This document shows, one piece after another, positions 8,546-17,272 of a stretch of 64,000 bases of DNA. Source of the stretch: UBA9926 sp018645765 (lineage in GTDB: Bacteria > Pseudomonadota > Gammaproteobacteria > Pseudomonadales > Azotimanducaceae). The position numbers were made by a program, and so were the translations under genes. Below the pieces are notes generated by a model. That model had not been told where the DNA came from and did not search any database. It saw only the letters and a list, made by a program, of their open reading frames with translations. Positions within the stretch are counted from its first letter, which is position 1, and every line of letters starts with the position of its first letter. Where the stretch lies: positions 1-64,000 of the forward strand of contig CASIBO010000012.1 of NCBI GenBank assembly GCA_949372755.1. The letters run 5' to 3'.

Positions 8546-8564
8546 GCTGCAGTGCCTTCTTTTT
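8544..8564 (+). terminator. Short hairpin plus T-tract after the propeller gene
   Basis: AGGC / GCCT with loop TGCAGT overlaps the stop codon and is followed by TTCTTTTT. The stem is only 4 bp, so strength is doubtful. Confidence 0.3.
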
Positions 8565-8855
8565 ATCTGCGCACGTCACAAGACAGGTCCTTGCGCATTA
8601 ACAATCCAGCTCGTTGCGCCATTCAACACAGCGCTTTCTGGCTTACTTTGAGCAACTCGGTGAGAGCAGTCAGTCGCCGCGCACCAGCGCCAGCCGAGCC
8701 AGCTCACCATTGAGACCTATTTTATGGCTCAGACGACGAATGCTGGTAGCGGCGCAGAGCCTTGCATCCTTCGCAGTTTTTTCAAGTCTGGCACCACTTA
8801 TATTCAATCGGTACACTCTTGCTCTCAACCTTTACCTGCAGGGGCCGCCGCCTCA
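8546..8855. other. Gap upstream of the amidase
   Basis: Open frames here have no ribosome sites or family resemblance. The upstream in-frame extension of the amidase (to 8724) lacks a start context and would place the lipoprotein signal internally. No RNA gene was seen. Confidence 0.45.
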
Positions 8856-9761
8856 ATGAATCACATCAAACGAGTTGGTAAAGCCGTATTGACCCTGATG
8901 CTCCTGACTGGCTGCAGCACGCTACCGTTCATCGAGGTCCCCTCTGAGAATCAGAACAGTCGCGTGAATCATTTAGTGATTCATTTTACCTCGGAGGCAT
9001 TTGATCCATCTTTAAAAGCCCTTACACAGACATCAGACCGTCCGGTGAGCGCGCATTACCTCATTCCAAGACTCGATGACGACACTTACCCTTACCCCAC
9101 GTTAAAAATTTTCAAACTGGTCTCGGAAGCAGACCGCGCTTGGCACGCCGGCGAAAGCCAATGGTTCCGAGAAACGGCATTAAATGATCGTAGCATTGGC
9201 ATCGAGCTCGTAAATCGATCCGGTTGCGCAAGCGATGCCACCCTTTCCAAACAACTAAAACCGCTCGCGGCACTTTGCCGATTCGAAGACTACCCGAGCG
9301 ATCAAATTGGCGCCCTAATTCAACTGATACAAGACATCATCGCGCGTCACCCAGACATATCACCCGTTAACGTGGTCGGCCATGCGGACATTGCCCCCGA
9401 TCGCAAAGTCGACCCAGGTCCGCAGTTCCCTTGGCAGGCACTGCATCAAGCCGGCATTGGCCCCTGGTACTTCGAGCGTGACAAAGCATTTTACCTTGAT
9501 TGGGTCACCGGCAATACGCTGGACATCACCCGCGCGCAATCCGCACTAGCACTTTTTGGCTACCCTATTGACGTAACCGGGGAGCAGGATCATCAATCTC
9601 AACGCACCACACGCGCTTTTCAAATGCACTACAGGCCGAATGATTTTACCGGTTTAATCGATACCGAGACTGTCGCCATTACGCTCTCATTACTCAATCG
9701 CTACAAGCCGATGCTGCTGGAAACATTACAAATCCCCACCCATGGTGTCAAAAAACCGTAA
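8856..9761 (+). CDS. AmiD-like N-acetylmuramoyl-L-alanine amidase (lipoprotein)
   Basis: 301 residues. The N-terminus KAVLTLMLLTGCSTL is a lipoprotein signal with lipobox LTGC. The amidase_2 domain shows all zinc and catalytic residues expected of AmpD/AmiD: the first His in LVIHFTS, Glu in GIELVN, second His in VVGHADIAP, then Lys and Asp in DRKVDPGP. A C-terminal peptidoglycan-binding-like helical domain follows (TRAQSALALFGYPIDVTG, TTRAFQMHYRPND). It should cleave the MurNAc-L-Ala bond of murein or anhydro-muropeptides from an outer-membrane anchor. The start at 8856 puts the lipobox in place. Confidence 0.9.
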   Translation: MNHIKRVGKAVLTLMLLTGCSTLPFIEVPSENQNSRVNHLVIHFTSEAFDPSLKALTQTSDRPVSAHYLIPRLDDDTYPYPTLKIFKLVSEADRAWHAGESQWFRETALNDRSIGIELVNRSGCASDATLSKQLKPLAALCRFEDYPSDQIGALIQLIQDIIARHPDISPVNVVGHADIAPDRKVDPGPQFPWQALHQAGIGPWYFERDKAFYLDWVTGNTLDITRAQSALALFGYPIDVTGEQDHQSQRTTRAFQMHYRPNDFTGLIDTETVAITLSLLNRYKPMLLETLQIPTHGVKKP

Positions 9762-9956
9762 CCAGGCTAAGGTGACTGCTCAGCCGATTTAATACGTCGG
9801 GGTTGAGGAATAACATCGTATGTTGCTTAATACCTTTGAGACAAACATCGCGCGCTTACTAAGAAGGACAAAAAACCCAGGCCGTCGCGGGCAGCAACTA
9901 ACAGCATCTCATGACCTCAAAGCCTAATAACCGGCCAACCGAACGCCGCATTTCAT

Positions 9957-9993
9957 CGCGCAAAATAAGATATAGCGCCCTGAAATAATCGTT
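9957..9993 (+). promoter_or_regulatory. Conserved upstream element of small gene B
   Basis: Contains GCAAAATAAG, CGCCCTGAAATA and ATCGT in the same order as the minus-strand element at 1441-1478, with one single-base gap in between. It ends 45 bases before the ATG at 10039, the same distance as in copy A. A shared promoter or operator is likely. Confidence 0.6.
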
Positions 9994-10038
9994 TCAATTC
10001 GGATACCTTCTTGATAACCGATGATTGGGACGGCGCTC

Positions 10039-10296
10039 ATGACGGAAGTGATAGAGCATTTAAAGGGCTGGAGCTTGGAAGTAGCCGGGACTCAGTATTG
10101 CGCCGAGGCTTTGTCATCCGTTCCTTGGATGACTTTAAAAAATTTAGCGGACGCGAGATCCAAATTAACACATTTGCGGCAACAGGAGCTTGAACAGAAA
10201 TCGCTTATCTGGGCCAAGGAACAAGCAATTCTTAAGTCCATTCATTGCGGGGAAGAGCAGGCAAAAACAGGGGTTTGCCTTTCGATTCGAGCCTAA
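10039..10296 (+). CDS. Small conserved unknown protein, copy B (85 aa)
   Basis: Paralogue of the gene at 1174-1395. It begins MTEVIEHLKGWSLEVAG and continues SSVPWMTLKNLA, LRQQELEQKSLI. Its C-terminus is about a dozen residues longer and has two extra Cys. The ATG at 10039 is preferred to the one at 10021 because it aligns with copy A and gives the same distance to the shared upstream element. No known domain. The conserved core is about 60 residues with a Trp-containing N-terminal half and a helical C-terminal half. A short hairpin (AGAGG / CCTCT) follows the stop. Confidence 0.7.
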   Translation: MTEVIEHLKGWSLEVAGTQYCAEALSSVPWMTLKNLADARSKLTHLRQQELEQKSLIWAKEQAILKSIHCGEEQAKTGVCLSIRA

Positions 10297-10722
10297 TAAA
10301 GAGGCATCCTCTGGATACCACTCGACGCATCGATCCCAAACTCGCGGCCGCATCTCAGTCGAGACCGTCTTGACCAGCATTACTCGCTTTCGCCCTCGGA
10401 CCTTTGGGGTTAGCGCCCGAAATTCGATTAAATTGTAAACCCAAATCGGATGCTGTTCAGCACCACCTTGCTCGGCAACCCGGTAAACCGTATCGCCTTC
10501 TGGGACCTACATGAGCGGTATCGTAATGGGTTTACCCGATCGCCTGCCAATCCTATCCACAAGACACCTCAGCCGGCCGGCAACCGTATTCGCCAAGCGC
10601 CCACCGGACACCACCCGCTAAAGGCGCACAAACAGTCTCGTAAAGGCCTTAAACAAACATCTGGGCGATAGCGTGCGCTGTGCTTCTTTTGTCATGCGGG
10701 CCTGGCAATTTATTGCGACTGA
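10297..10722. other. Intergenic region, nothing identified
   Basis: Several short open frames on both strands have random-looking composition (Arg, Pro and Thr rich) and no ribosome sites. It separates small gene B from the convergent amidohydrolase gene. No RNA or repeat was recognised. Confidence 0.45.
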
Positions 10723-11724
10723 TCAGAGCCGATAGATTCGAGCCGCGGTATCGTGAAACAATAAGTTCTTTTCAGCTGGCGAGGCATCCTTCACCAATTT
10801 CTTAAAGCTATTCCAAAGCACCAAGTAAGAGCAGCTCTGCCGATCCACCGGAAAATTACTTTCAAACATACAACGCTCGGGGCCGAATTGTTCGATCGCG
10901 CATCGGTAATAGTCTCCGGTTAAAGCTTTGAGCTCATCCGAGGTCGGCGGTTTTCGACGTTTATGAAAGCCAAACCCGTTGATAGGCATTACCAGTCCAC
11001 CTAACTTAACCGCCACATTAGGCCGTTTGGCTAAGAGCATCATATCCCTGCGCCAAACCTGGAACACTTCTGCAGCTTTGCCTTCATAAGGCCCAATGCC
11101 TAAGGGGCCACCAAAATGATCTAATATGATTTGCGTGTTGGGAAACGCATCCGCTAAATCAATCAGCTCCTTCAGCTGAGGATGATAGAACCAAGCATCA
11201 AAACTCAGTCCACGCGGCGCCAACTCGGCAAAGCCCACCCGAAAGGTCGAATCACTCATCTGACCCGCAACCGGATTGCTGTGGGCGTTACGCACACTCT
11301 GACTTTCGTGCCATCCAGTTGTGTGCCGGATACCCCGAAATCGTCGGCTCGCCCCCATGTGAGCATCCAAGACCGCTGCAACCTTGCGCCCCAGCATCAG
11401 ATCAGCAAACCCCACAATGCCCGCTGCAATACGCTCTGTGCCATAAGCCCCGCTAGCGGACATCGCAGCGACGCCATTCACAAATTCCGTTTCGCCGACC
11501 GGTGCCAAGGCAACTGCCGCGTCCACGTTATACATGCTGGCGCACTCTACAAAAACAGTACTCACCACCCGATGGCCACTGTCTATATCTTGTTTGAATT
11601 CATCCAGCAGATAACGATGGGTTATATGGTCCCAAAGATGATGATGCGGATCGCAGATTAATTGATCCGGCTCGATCACTGGCTCCCGCCATTGATCGAG
11701 CCAGGCCTGATTCTGATAACCCAC
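10723..11724 (-). CDS. Amidohydrolase-family TIM-barrel hydrolase (PDC hydrolase-like)
   Basis: 333 residues of the amidohydrolase-2 family. The metal-site motif DPHHHLWD is near residue 25; ILDHFGGPLG comes near the middle and MFESNFPVDR near the end, with a Phe-Glu-Ser-Asn-Phe-Pro block typical of the 2-pyrone-4,6-dicarboxylate hydrolase / 4-sulfomuconolactone hydrolase group. It probably hydrolyses a lactone or a carboxylate ring compound. It lies downstream of the GMC oxidoreductase on the same strand, about 90 bases away, so the two may act in one oxidative pathway. Substrate unknown. Confidence 0.85.
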   Translation of the reverse strand: MGYQNQAWLDQWREPVIEPDQLICDPHHHLWDHITHRYLLDEFKQDIDSGHRVVSTVFVECASMYNVDAAVALAPVGETEFVNGVAAMSASGAYGTERIAAGIVGFADLMLGRKVAAVLDAHMGASRRFRGIRHTTGWHESQSVRNAHSNPVAGQMSDSTFRVGFAELAPRGLSFDAWFYHPQLKELIDLADAFPNTQIILDHFGGPLGIGPYEGKAAEVFQVWRRDMMLLAKRPNVAVKLGGLVMPINGFGFHKRRKPPTSDELKALTGDYYRCAIEQFGPERCMFESNFPVDRQSCSYLVLWNSFKKLVKDASPAEKNLLFHDTAARIYRL

Positions 11725-11816
11725 TGCTCGTCTCCTTTTCAGATAAAGCTAACTCTCACAGCGTTCTAAGCTTGACACCAAAACCCTGATCTTAAACCGA
11801 AAACCAACTTCATTTT

Positions 11817-13397
11817 TCAACACTCGAGGATTTGGGCCGCAATTTTTTCGGCCATCATGATGACCACCGCATTTAAATTGCCATTGGTAATCTCAGGCAT
11901 GATCGATGCATCAACAACCCGCAATCCAGAAACACCATTCACAACGCCGTCCGGTGAGACAACCGCATCGTCATCACGACCCATTCGACAGGTTCCAGAT
12001 GGGTGATAGGCACTCTCGCCAAAACGATTCACAAAATCCGGCAAATCAACTGGACCGGGCCTGAGTTCCTTGCCTTTAAATTCTGAGAAAGGTGGGCTGT
12101 TTATCAAATGCCTCGCCAACTCAATGCCGCGCTGCATCACCTGCTGATCCTGCTCGCTCGCGTTATAGTTAAACAAGATCTTGGGGGCCAGGCCAGGGTC
12201 TTTCGGATTCAGGGTAATGCTGCCGCGACTCGTTGGCTTCATCGGCCCAACGTGGACTTGAAAGCCGTGTCCCCGATAGGAATCCTTACCATCATAATCC
12301 ATGGCGACCGGCAAAAAATGGAACTGTAGATCCGGATAACCGTAATCCAATCCACTTCTCAGAAAGGCGCCGGTATGAAAGTGATTGGTCGCGCCATCGC
12401 CGCGCTTCGTTAAATACCACTGTGCGCCCACCGCTAACTTTCTCAAGCCTCGGGTCGAGGGATATAATGAAACCGGTTTCGGACAAGCCGCTTGAACATA
12501 GACCTCTAAATGATCTTGCAAGTTCTGACCAACCTCGGCCCTCGGTACAAGACATTCTATCCCGGACGCTTTCAAGGCTGATTCCGACCCAATCCCGGAT
12601 CGCATCAAGACCTGTGGGCTTTTAATCGCGCCGGCGGAAAGGATAATCTCCCGGCTTGCTTGAAATGATTTAAGCCGCCCATTCACCAGCACTTGCACGC
12701 CCACCGCTCGATCGCCGTCAAACGCGATGTGCTGCACTTCCGCTTGCGTCAGAATCGTGAGCCCCGATAAGCCTAGGCCATTTTTGGGTGACAAATAGGC
12801 TCGAGCAACACTTTGACGTAGTCCATCTGCAACCGTCCGATCAAAGGGGCCAAAGCCCTCTTGCGTTTCGCCATTAAAATCCGGGGTTCGGCCAAACCCG
12901 AGTGTTTCGCCGGCCTCTAGCCAGGCCTGGCAAAGGGGCGAACTGGTATCACCATTGGTGATTTTTAAGGGACCCGTATGACCTCGATAATCCGGATCAC
13001 CGCCCGCTTTCGTCTCGCTCGCCTTAAAAAACGGCAACACGTCCTCATACGACCAGCCGCTTGCACCGTACACTTCAGACCAGCGGTTAAAGTCCTCCGC
13101 ATGACCTCGAACAAAAATCATACCGTTAATTGAAGAGGATCCGCCCACCACTTTGCCGCGGGGACAGTACAGGTTGCGCTGCCCTAAAAAGGGTTCTGGC
13201 TCGGTCTCGAAGGCCCAATTGTAGCGGGTCGACGTCAAAACTTCGGATAACGCCGCCGGCATGTGTAGTCTAAAATCCCAAGCAGGGTTAGCGCGGCCTG
13301 CTTCAATCAGCAAGACGCTGTGATCCTCGGCAAGCCTTGCGGCCATAACGCAACCGGCTGAACCAGCGCCAATAACAATATAATCAAACACGTGCAT
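11817..13397 (-). CDS. GMC-family FAD oxidoreductase (choline/alcohol dehydrogenase-like)
   Basis: 526 residues from the ATG at 13397. FAD-binding Rossmann motif FDYIVIGAGSAGCVMAARL is at the very N-terminus. Signature 1 is GGSSSINGMIFVRGH. The C-terminal active-site block is AYHPSGTCRMG (catalytic His) followed by VVDASIMPEITNGNLNAVVIMMAE. It oxidises a primary alcohol or similar group; BetA (choline) is the closest well-known relative, but no betB, betI or transporter is nearby, so choline is not supported. An upstream TTG/GTG start would add 22 residues of poor quality. It is likely co-transcribed with the amidohydrolase and is divergent from the carbonic anhydrase. Confidence 0.88.
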   Translation of the reverse strand: MHVFDYIVIGAGSAGCVMAARLAEDHSVLLIEAGRANPAWDFRLHMPAALSEVLTSTRYNWAFETEPEPFLGQRNLYCPRGKVVGGSSSINGMIFVRGHAEDFNRWSEVYGASGWSYEDVLPFFKASETKAGGDPDYRGHTGPLKITNGDTSSPLCQAWLEAGETLGFGRTPDFNGETQEGFGPFDRTVADGLRQSVARAYLSPKNGLGLSGLTILTQAEVQHIAFDGDRAVGVQVLVNGRLKSFQASREIILSAGAIKSPQVLMRSGIGSESALKASGIECLVPRAEVGQNLQDHLEVYVQAACPKPVSLYPSTRGLRKLAVGAQWYLTKRGDGATNHFHTGAFLRSGLDYGYPDLQFHFLPVAMDYDGKDSYRGHGFQVHVGPMKPTSRGSITLNPKDPGLAPKILFNYNASEQDQQVMQRGIELARHLINSPPFSEFKGKELRPGPVDLPDFVNRFGESAYHPSGTCRMGRDDDAVVSPDGVVNGVSGLRVVDASIMPEITNGNLNAVVIMMAEKIAAQILEC

Positions 13398-13691
13398 AAC
13401 CTCTTTTATTGTCTCGATCCCAGTATCCGGCGGCGAACCAATGGCTTGCACAACGGATGACACCGATGCCTTCTAGCACGCACCACCGCCGCGCGAGATC
13501 CTGTCGATAACGCTTTACCCCGCCACCAGTGTATCGATCGGCTTGCAACAGTCCAAGCAGCAAGCGCCAAAAAAGATCCGCTCGTTCCAATCTGAGTGTT
13601 AGAATTTGCCCCGCAGACCGCTGCCAAAGACGCATTATGACTCGTTTCGGCAGGCTAAACTTTAGGACAATTTTGGAAGTAGCGAGGGAGT

Positions 13692-14291
13692 ATGACTTTA
13701 GCAAATTCCGTTCTTGACGCGCTCATCGCTGGCAACACGCGATTTCGGGAGGGTTTATCCAGCCCAAAACCTTGGCAAAGCGCCAAAGATTATACTGATC
13801 AAAATCCAATCGCCATCATCCTGGGCTGCTCTGACGCCCGTGTGCCCATTGAGATTATCTTTGATCAGGGCCCAGGCGATCTCTTCGTCATACGCGTAGC
13901 TGGCAATATAGTCGCGCCGTCTCAGGTTGGCAGCGTTGAATTTGCCGCGTTGCAATTTCAAGTACCGCTGGTTGTCGTGATGGGACATACGCGCTGCGGC
14001 GCCATCGATGCGACATTGCACCACATGCAGCACCCTGGGGATCATGCGACGGACAACCTAAAATCCATTGTTGACCGAATTGCCCCCAGCATGACGAGCC
14101 TTGTCGAGGCTAACGCGGTAACGGATCAAAAAGCCCTCGCCTATCATTGCATGCGGGCAAACGTCCGAGCTTCTGTGAACCAACTCAAACACGGCTCATC
14201 CGCTTTGGAAGGACTCGTCGCCGCGAGCCGATTGCAGATCTGTGGTGCCTACTATGATCTTGACTCGGGCAGCGTGCATTTTTTCGAGTAG
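13692..14291 (+). CDS. can: Beta-class carbonic anhydrase
   Basis: 199 residues. The enzyme interconverts CO2 and bicarbonate. Zinc ligands are visible: Cys46 with Asp48 and Arg50 (GCSDAR), then His99 and Cys102 (GHTRCGA). The RVAGNI block is also present. GGAG lies 6 bases before the ATG. It is a single gene divergent from the GMC oxidoreductase. Bicarbonate supply could serve the large acyl-CoA carboxylase encoded at 33.6-38.5 kb, but that link is only inferred. Confidence 0.93.
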   Translation: MTLANSVLDALIAGNTRFREGLSSPKPWQSAKDYTDQNPIAIILGCSDARVPIEIIFDQGPGDLFVIRVAGNIVAPSQVGSVEFAALQFQVPLVVVMGHTRCGAIDATLHHMQHPGDHATDNLKSIVDRIAPSMTSLVEANAVTDQKALAYHCMRANVRASVNQLKHGSSALEGLVAASRLQICGAYYDLDSGSVHFFE

Positions 14292-14292
14292 G

Positions 14293-14312
14293 GCCCTCAA
14301 CCTATCGAGGGC
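14293..14312 (+). terminator. GC-rich hairpin after carbonic anhydrase
   Basis: GCCCTC / GAGGGC with an 8-base loop directly follows the stop codon. There is no T-tract, so intrinsic termination is not certain. The remaining 180 bases to the HIT gene hold no credible gene. Confidence 0.35.
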
Positions 14313-14495
14313 AGCATTGAATCGATTGCCGTCGGCCTGCCCGGTCGGGCGTCGAGATATCCGCCAGCACCTTGCCTGCGCTTGGTTAAGCGCTGTTGAA
14401 AAGGCGCTTGGATTCCCCATCAGCGCGCCCAAAACGATCGGCAAACTCCGTGATCAAGAGGGCACTAGCCATCATCACTTATCGCGCATCCCCTT

Positions 14496-14858
14496 TTAAC
14501 CAAAAGCTGTGGCCAACTGCCCTTCTTCAAACGACTTATTCGCCAAGATATGAAGATGGAGATGGAAAACGGTTTGGCCCGCGTCGGCGCCGTTATTAAT
14601 GATTAACCGAAAGGCCTCATCACAGCCCAACTGCTTCGCCATTTTTCCAGCAAGCAGCAGGAGATGACCAAGCAAGGCTTGATGAGACACATCCGCGTCC
14701 ACCAGCCTTGGAATCTTGACCCTGGGAATCAATAGAATATGGATCGGGGCCTGGGGATTTATATCTTTGATCACAATTGCCTGATCATCTTCGTAGAGCA
14801 GCTCAGAAGGTATCTCCCCAGACATAATGCGCTCAAAGATTGATTGATCTGAATCCAT
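14496..14858 (-). CDS. hinT: HIT-family nucleotide-binding protein (HinT-like)
   Basis: 120 residues. The catalytic His triad is at residues 99-103 (FHLHLHIL). Other HinT features are IFERIMSGEIPSELLYEDD at the N-terminus, AIVIKDINPQAPIHILLIPR and LIINNGADAGQ. HinT proteins hydrolyse AMP-linked phosphoramidates. It is on the same strand as the MarR-GNAT gene, about 120 bases downstream of it. The symbol is by closest family and the physiological role is unknown. Confidence 0.92.
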   Translation of the reverse strand: MDSDQSIFERIMSGEIPSELLYEDDQAIVIKDINPQAPIHILLIPRVKIPRLVDADVSHQALLGHLLLLAGKMAKQLGCDEAFRLIINNGADAGQTVFHLHLHILANKSFEEGQLATAFG

Positions 14859-14975
14859 TTTTTACTCCTGACCGAAATTGCCGAAAAGTTTAGCATAGCG
14901 CGGGTCAAGCCCTTGCCCTGCCTGTTTGAGCGCACCGGTTACAACGGTTGCAACCGCAAAGTTAACTTTTGGCTG

Positions 14976-15914
14976 TTAAACTTTGGGTTTGACTCGGCCT
15001 AGCGATTTGACCATAAAAATGTCCGCTCGCGCATAGTCGGACGTCACGGTGGCTTTTTCTTCGATAAAGCCAAGGGACCGATAAAGCGATATTGCCGGTT
15101 TAAGACGCTGATTAGACTCGAGCACGACATCCTCAAAACCAGCGGCTTCAGCATAATCGATCACCGCTTGGCCGAGCCGCCGGCCCAGGCCAAAGCCTTG
15201 AAACTGCTCTTGAACGGCCATTTTAGCCAGCTCCGCCCGTCGAGGGTTCTGGCGCAGCAACGCACACGTGCCAACAACTTGGCCTCCTGCGGTGACCGCA
15301 CAAAAAATGGTACCCCCCGGAGTCAAAATTTTGGCCACGGGGTCATCAAAGACTGCTTGATCTCGGTCTTCAACTTCAAAACTGGCTTCAATCCAGCGCC
15401 GATTAAGGCGCTCAAAACTCGCTTTAAATTCCGCACGATACGGTGCGATAGTGATGCCTGAGATAGCACTTTCAAATCGCTGGCTCAGCGACTGCGCGGT
15501 AATCGCTTGCTCCCAACGCACAAGAAGATCAGGCAACCCGACTGCAGTCGCCAGATTGGCAAGCATGTCTGATTCCAGCTCTGCATGCGCAGAGAGCCCC
15601 GAGAAATAATATCGCCCAGAGTTAGTAAGCGCTAACAATCTTCTGCGTTTATCTCGGCGATCTCGATAATCAGCCACATATTCTGCCGCCATCAAGTTCC
15701 GAGCAATCTGGACCACAGCAGGGTGAGAAATTTTGAGTCGCTCACTCAAAGCGACGATGGACGCCGGCCCACCGCGATAAAGCTCGAGACCCAATCGAGT
15801 CCGAGGCGAAGCCAAGGATTTGCCTAAGCCGGCTTCTTGCTCATAATAGGCGCGGGTCTCTCGAACTCGATCAGTAAACGCCTGATGACTGCTATTCTTT
15901 TCTTGATCCGCCAT
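14976..15914 (-). CDS. MarR-type helix-turn-helix / GNAT acetyltransferase fusion
   Basis: 312 residues. The N-terminal half is a MarR-like winged helix: LSERLKISHPAVVQIARNLMAAEYV is the recognition region, DRRDKRRRLLALTNSGR the wing. The C-terminal half (about 155-305) is a GNAT acetyltransferase with FCAVTAGGQVVGTCAL, LAKMAVQEQFQGFGLGRRLGQ (the acetyl-CoA loop) and SLYRSLGFIE. Fused MarR-GNAT regulators exist, but their acetylation targets are mostly unknown. It is divergent from the dioxygenase at 16401, and the 486-base gap contains palindromes that could be its binding sites. Confidence 0.88.
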   Translation of the reverse strand: MADQEKNSSHQAFTDRVRETRAYYEQEAGLGKSLASPRTRLGLELYRGGPASIVALSERLKISHPAVVQIARNLMAAEYVADYRDRRDKRRRLLALTNSGRYYFSGLSAHAELESDMLANLATAVGLPDLLVRWEQAITAQSLSQRFESAISGITIAPYRAEFKASFERLNRRWIEASFEVEDRDQAVFDDPVAKILTPGGTIFCAVTAGGQVVGTCALLRQNPRRAELAKMAVQEQFQGFGLGRRLGQAVIDYAEAAGFEDVVLESNQRLKPAISLYRSLGFIEEKATVTSDYARADIFMVKSLGRVKPKV

Positions 15915-16400
15915 CTCGATTGCTCTTGATTATGCCCCTCAACACGTTCCTCACGCCATCAAGCATCACTTGCCTTCTTGCCACGTGCCACGTGCCATCC
16001 CGTGCCACGGCCAGTAAAGGCTCCCTGAGTCGTCAACGCAACCCAATGCAGGCCAATGCGCAGCGCCTTTTGAAGCAACCTAGTTTGATCGTTTCAAATC
16101 GTAATATATGTTATATTTTACGTAATTAATAACATAATAATACCTGCTTTCAGAACCAAGCATTCTCAAGGCAGCGGTTGCCTCATAAGGGACCGAGCAA
16201 TGTACCGACAGACCTGCTACACAGACCGCTGCAAAAGGCAATGCAGGCCCAACGGGCAGAGCAGGCCGACGATAGATCAAGGCAAGCGCTTTAAAAGCGC
16301 GTCATTTCCGTTTAAAAAGACCAAAGCGATGTCACAAACAATGTAGGACCCTGTTCCTTTCCATACAGCGGCCAGAACCCGATTCATTGGAGCTAAACAC
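15915..16400. other. Long divergent intergenic region with palindromes
   Basis: No gene is supported. Near 15980-16015 the heptamer GTGCCAC or close variants occur three times. An AT-rich block at 16100-16145 contains a dyad (16110-16133). At 16286-16300 there is GCGCTTT-A-AAAGCGC, a 15-base palindrome. These are candidate control sites for the divergent MarR-GNAT and dioxygenase genes. Confidence 0.5.
16110..16133. promoter_or_regulatory. AT-rich dyad centred on TTACGTAA
   Basis: GTTAT ... TTACGTAA ... ATAAC forms an imperfect 24-base palindrome in an AT-rich island, with a perfect central TTACGTAA. Size and symmetry suit a MarR dimer, and the divergent neighbour encodes a MarR domain. Binding is inferred. 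Confidence 0.4.
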
Positions 16401-17246
16401 ATGAGAATCCACCCCCTAACGGGCGCATTGGGCGCCGAGATCCAAGACGTTGATCTGAATCATCTCACCGACCAAACTCGTAAGGAGATTGAGGCCGCGT
16501 TTCATGAGCACCTTGTCCTCGTCTTCCCGGACCAAAGCTTAACCCCCGCCACGTTACTCGCCCTGACCCACCAACTGGGCGGACCCGGCGAGACGCCCTA
16601 CCTTCAGGGACTGCCTGACTATCCAGACGTTGTACCCATCATAAAGGCCGCATCCGAGCAATCACCGGTGAGCTTCGGCTCGGGATGGCATACCGATTTC
16701 ACGTTTCAGAGCGAACCCCCAAGTCGGACGCTGCTCTATGCACAGCAGACGCCACCGCATGGCGGCGACACCCTCTTTACCAATCTCTACCTCGCCTATG
16801 ACGCACTCTCGCAGGGCCTTAAAAACCTCCTGGCCCCACTCAACAGCCTACACAGCGCAACCCGTTCATATGGCCCAAACAGCACGCTGCAAAACCAACT
16901 TGAAAACATGGTCATCACCAAAGAGACTGACGAGCCACCCGAGCAAGCCCACCCCGTAATCAGAATCCATGATGTCACGGGCCGCCCAGCGCTTTGGGTC
17001 AACCCAACCTACACCCTTCGCTTTGAGAATATGACCGCAGCCGAAAGCAAACCATTACTCGATTACTTAAACCAATTTGTAACGCAACCCTCTTTCACCT
17101 GCCGAGTGCGATGGCAACCCCAAACGCTTGTGATGTGGGATAATCGCTGCACGCAACACTGCGCGACCTCGGATTACCACGGGTATCGCCGAGAAATGCT
17201 GAGAACCACCATTAAGGGCGCTCGGCCAAAAGGGCTTACCGGCTAG
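16401..17246 (+). CDS. TauD/TfdA-family 2-oxoglutarate-dependent dioxygenase
   Basis: 281 residues. The Fe(II) triad is visible: His97 and Asp99 (GWHTDFTF) and the distal His253 (RCTQHCATSDY). An Arg-rich segment (YRREMLRTT) follows for 2-oxoglutarate. Other family blocks are HPLTGALGAEIQDVDL at the start and TPPHGGDTLFTN. It hydroxylates a substrate with O2 and 2-oxoglutarate. No tau transporter genes are nearby, so taurine is not supported. It starts an apparent plus-strand run with plsC. Confidence 0.9.
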   Translation: MRIHPLTGALGAEIQDVDLNHLTDQTRKEIEAAFHEHLVLVFPDQSLTPATLLALTHQLGGPGETPYLQGLPDYPDVVPIIKAASEQSPVSFGSGWHTDFTFQSEPPSRTLLYAQQTPPHGGDTLFTNLYLAYDALSQGLKNLLAPLNSLHSATRSYGPNSTLQNQLENMVITKETDEPPEQAHPVIRIHDVTGRPALWVNPTYTLRFENMTAAESKPLLDYLNQFVTQPSFTCRVRWQPQTLVMWDNRCTQHCATSDYHGYRREMLRTTIKGARPKGLTG

Positions 17247-17272
17247 CGCCTAACTGCTATGAGCATTTGATC

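Noticed and set aside
8614..8859. 81-codon frame before the amidase
   Set aside because: No ribosome site, low-complexity composition, overlaps the amidase start.
11817..13397. Choline dehydrogenase betA
   Set aside because: The fold fits, but no betB, betI or choline transporter is nearby, so only the GMC family is claimed.
16401..17246. Taurine dioxygenase tauD
   Set aside because: Family motifs are present but no taurine transport genes are in the window.
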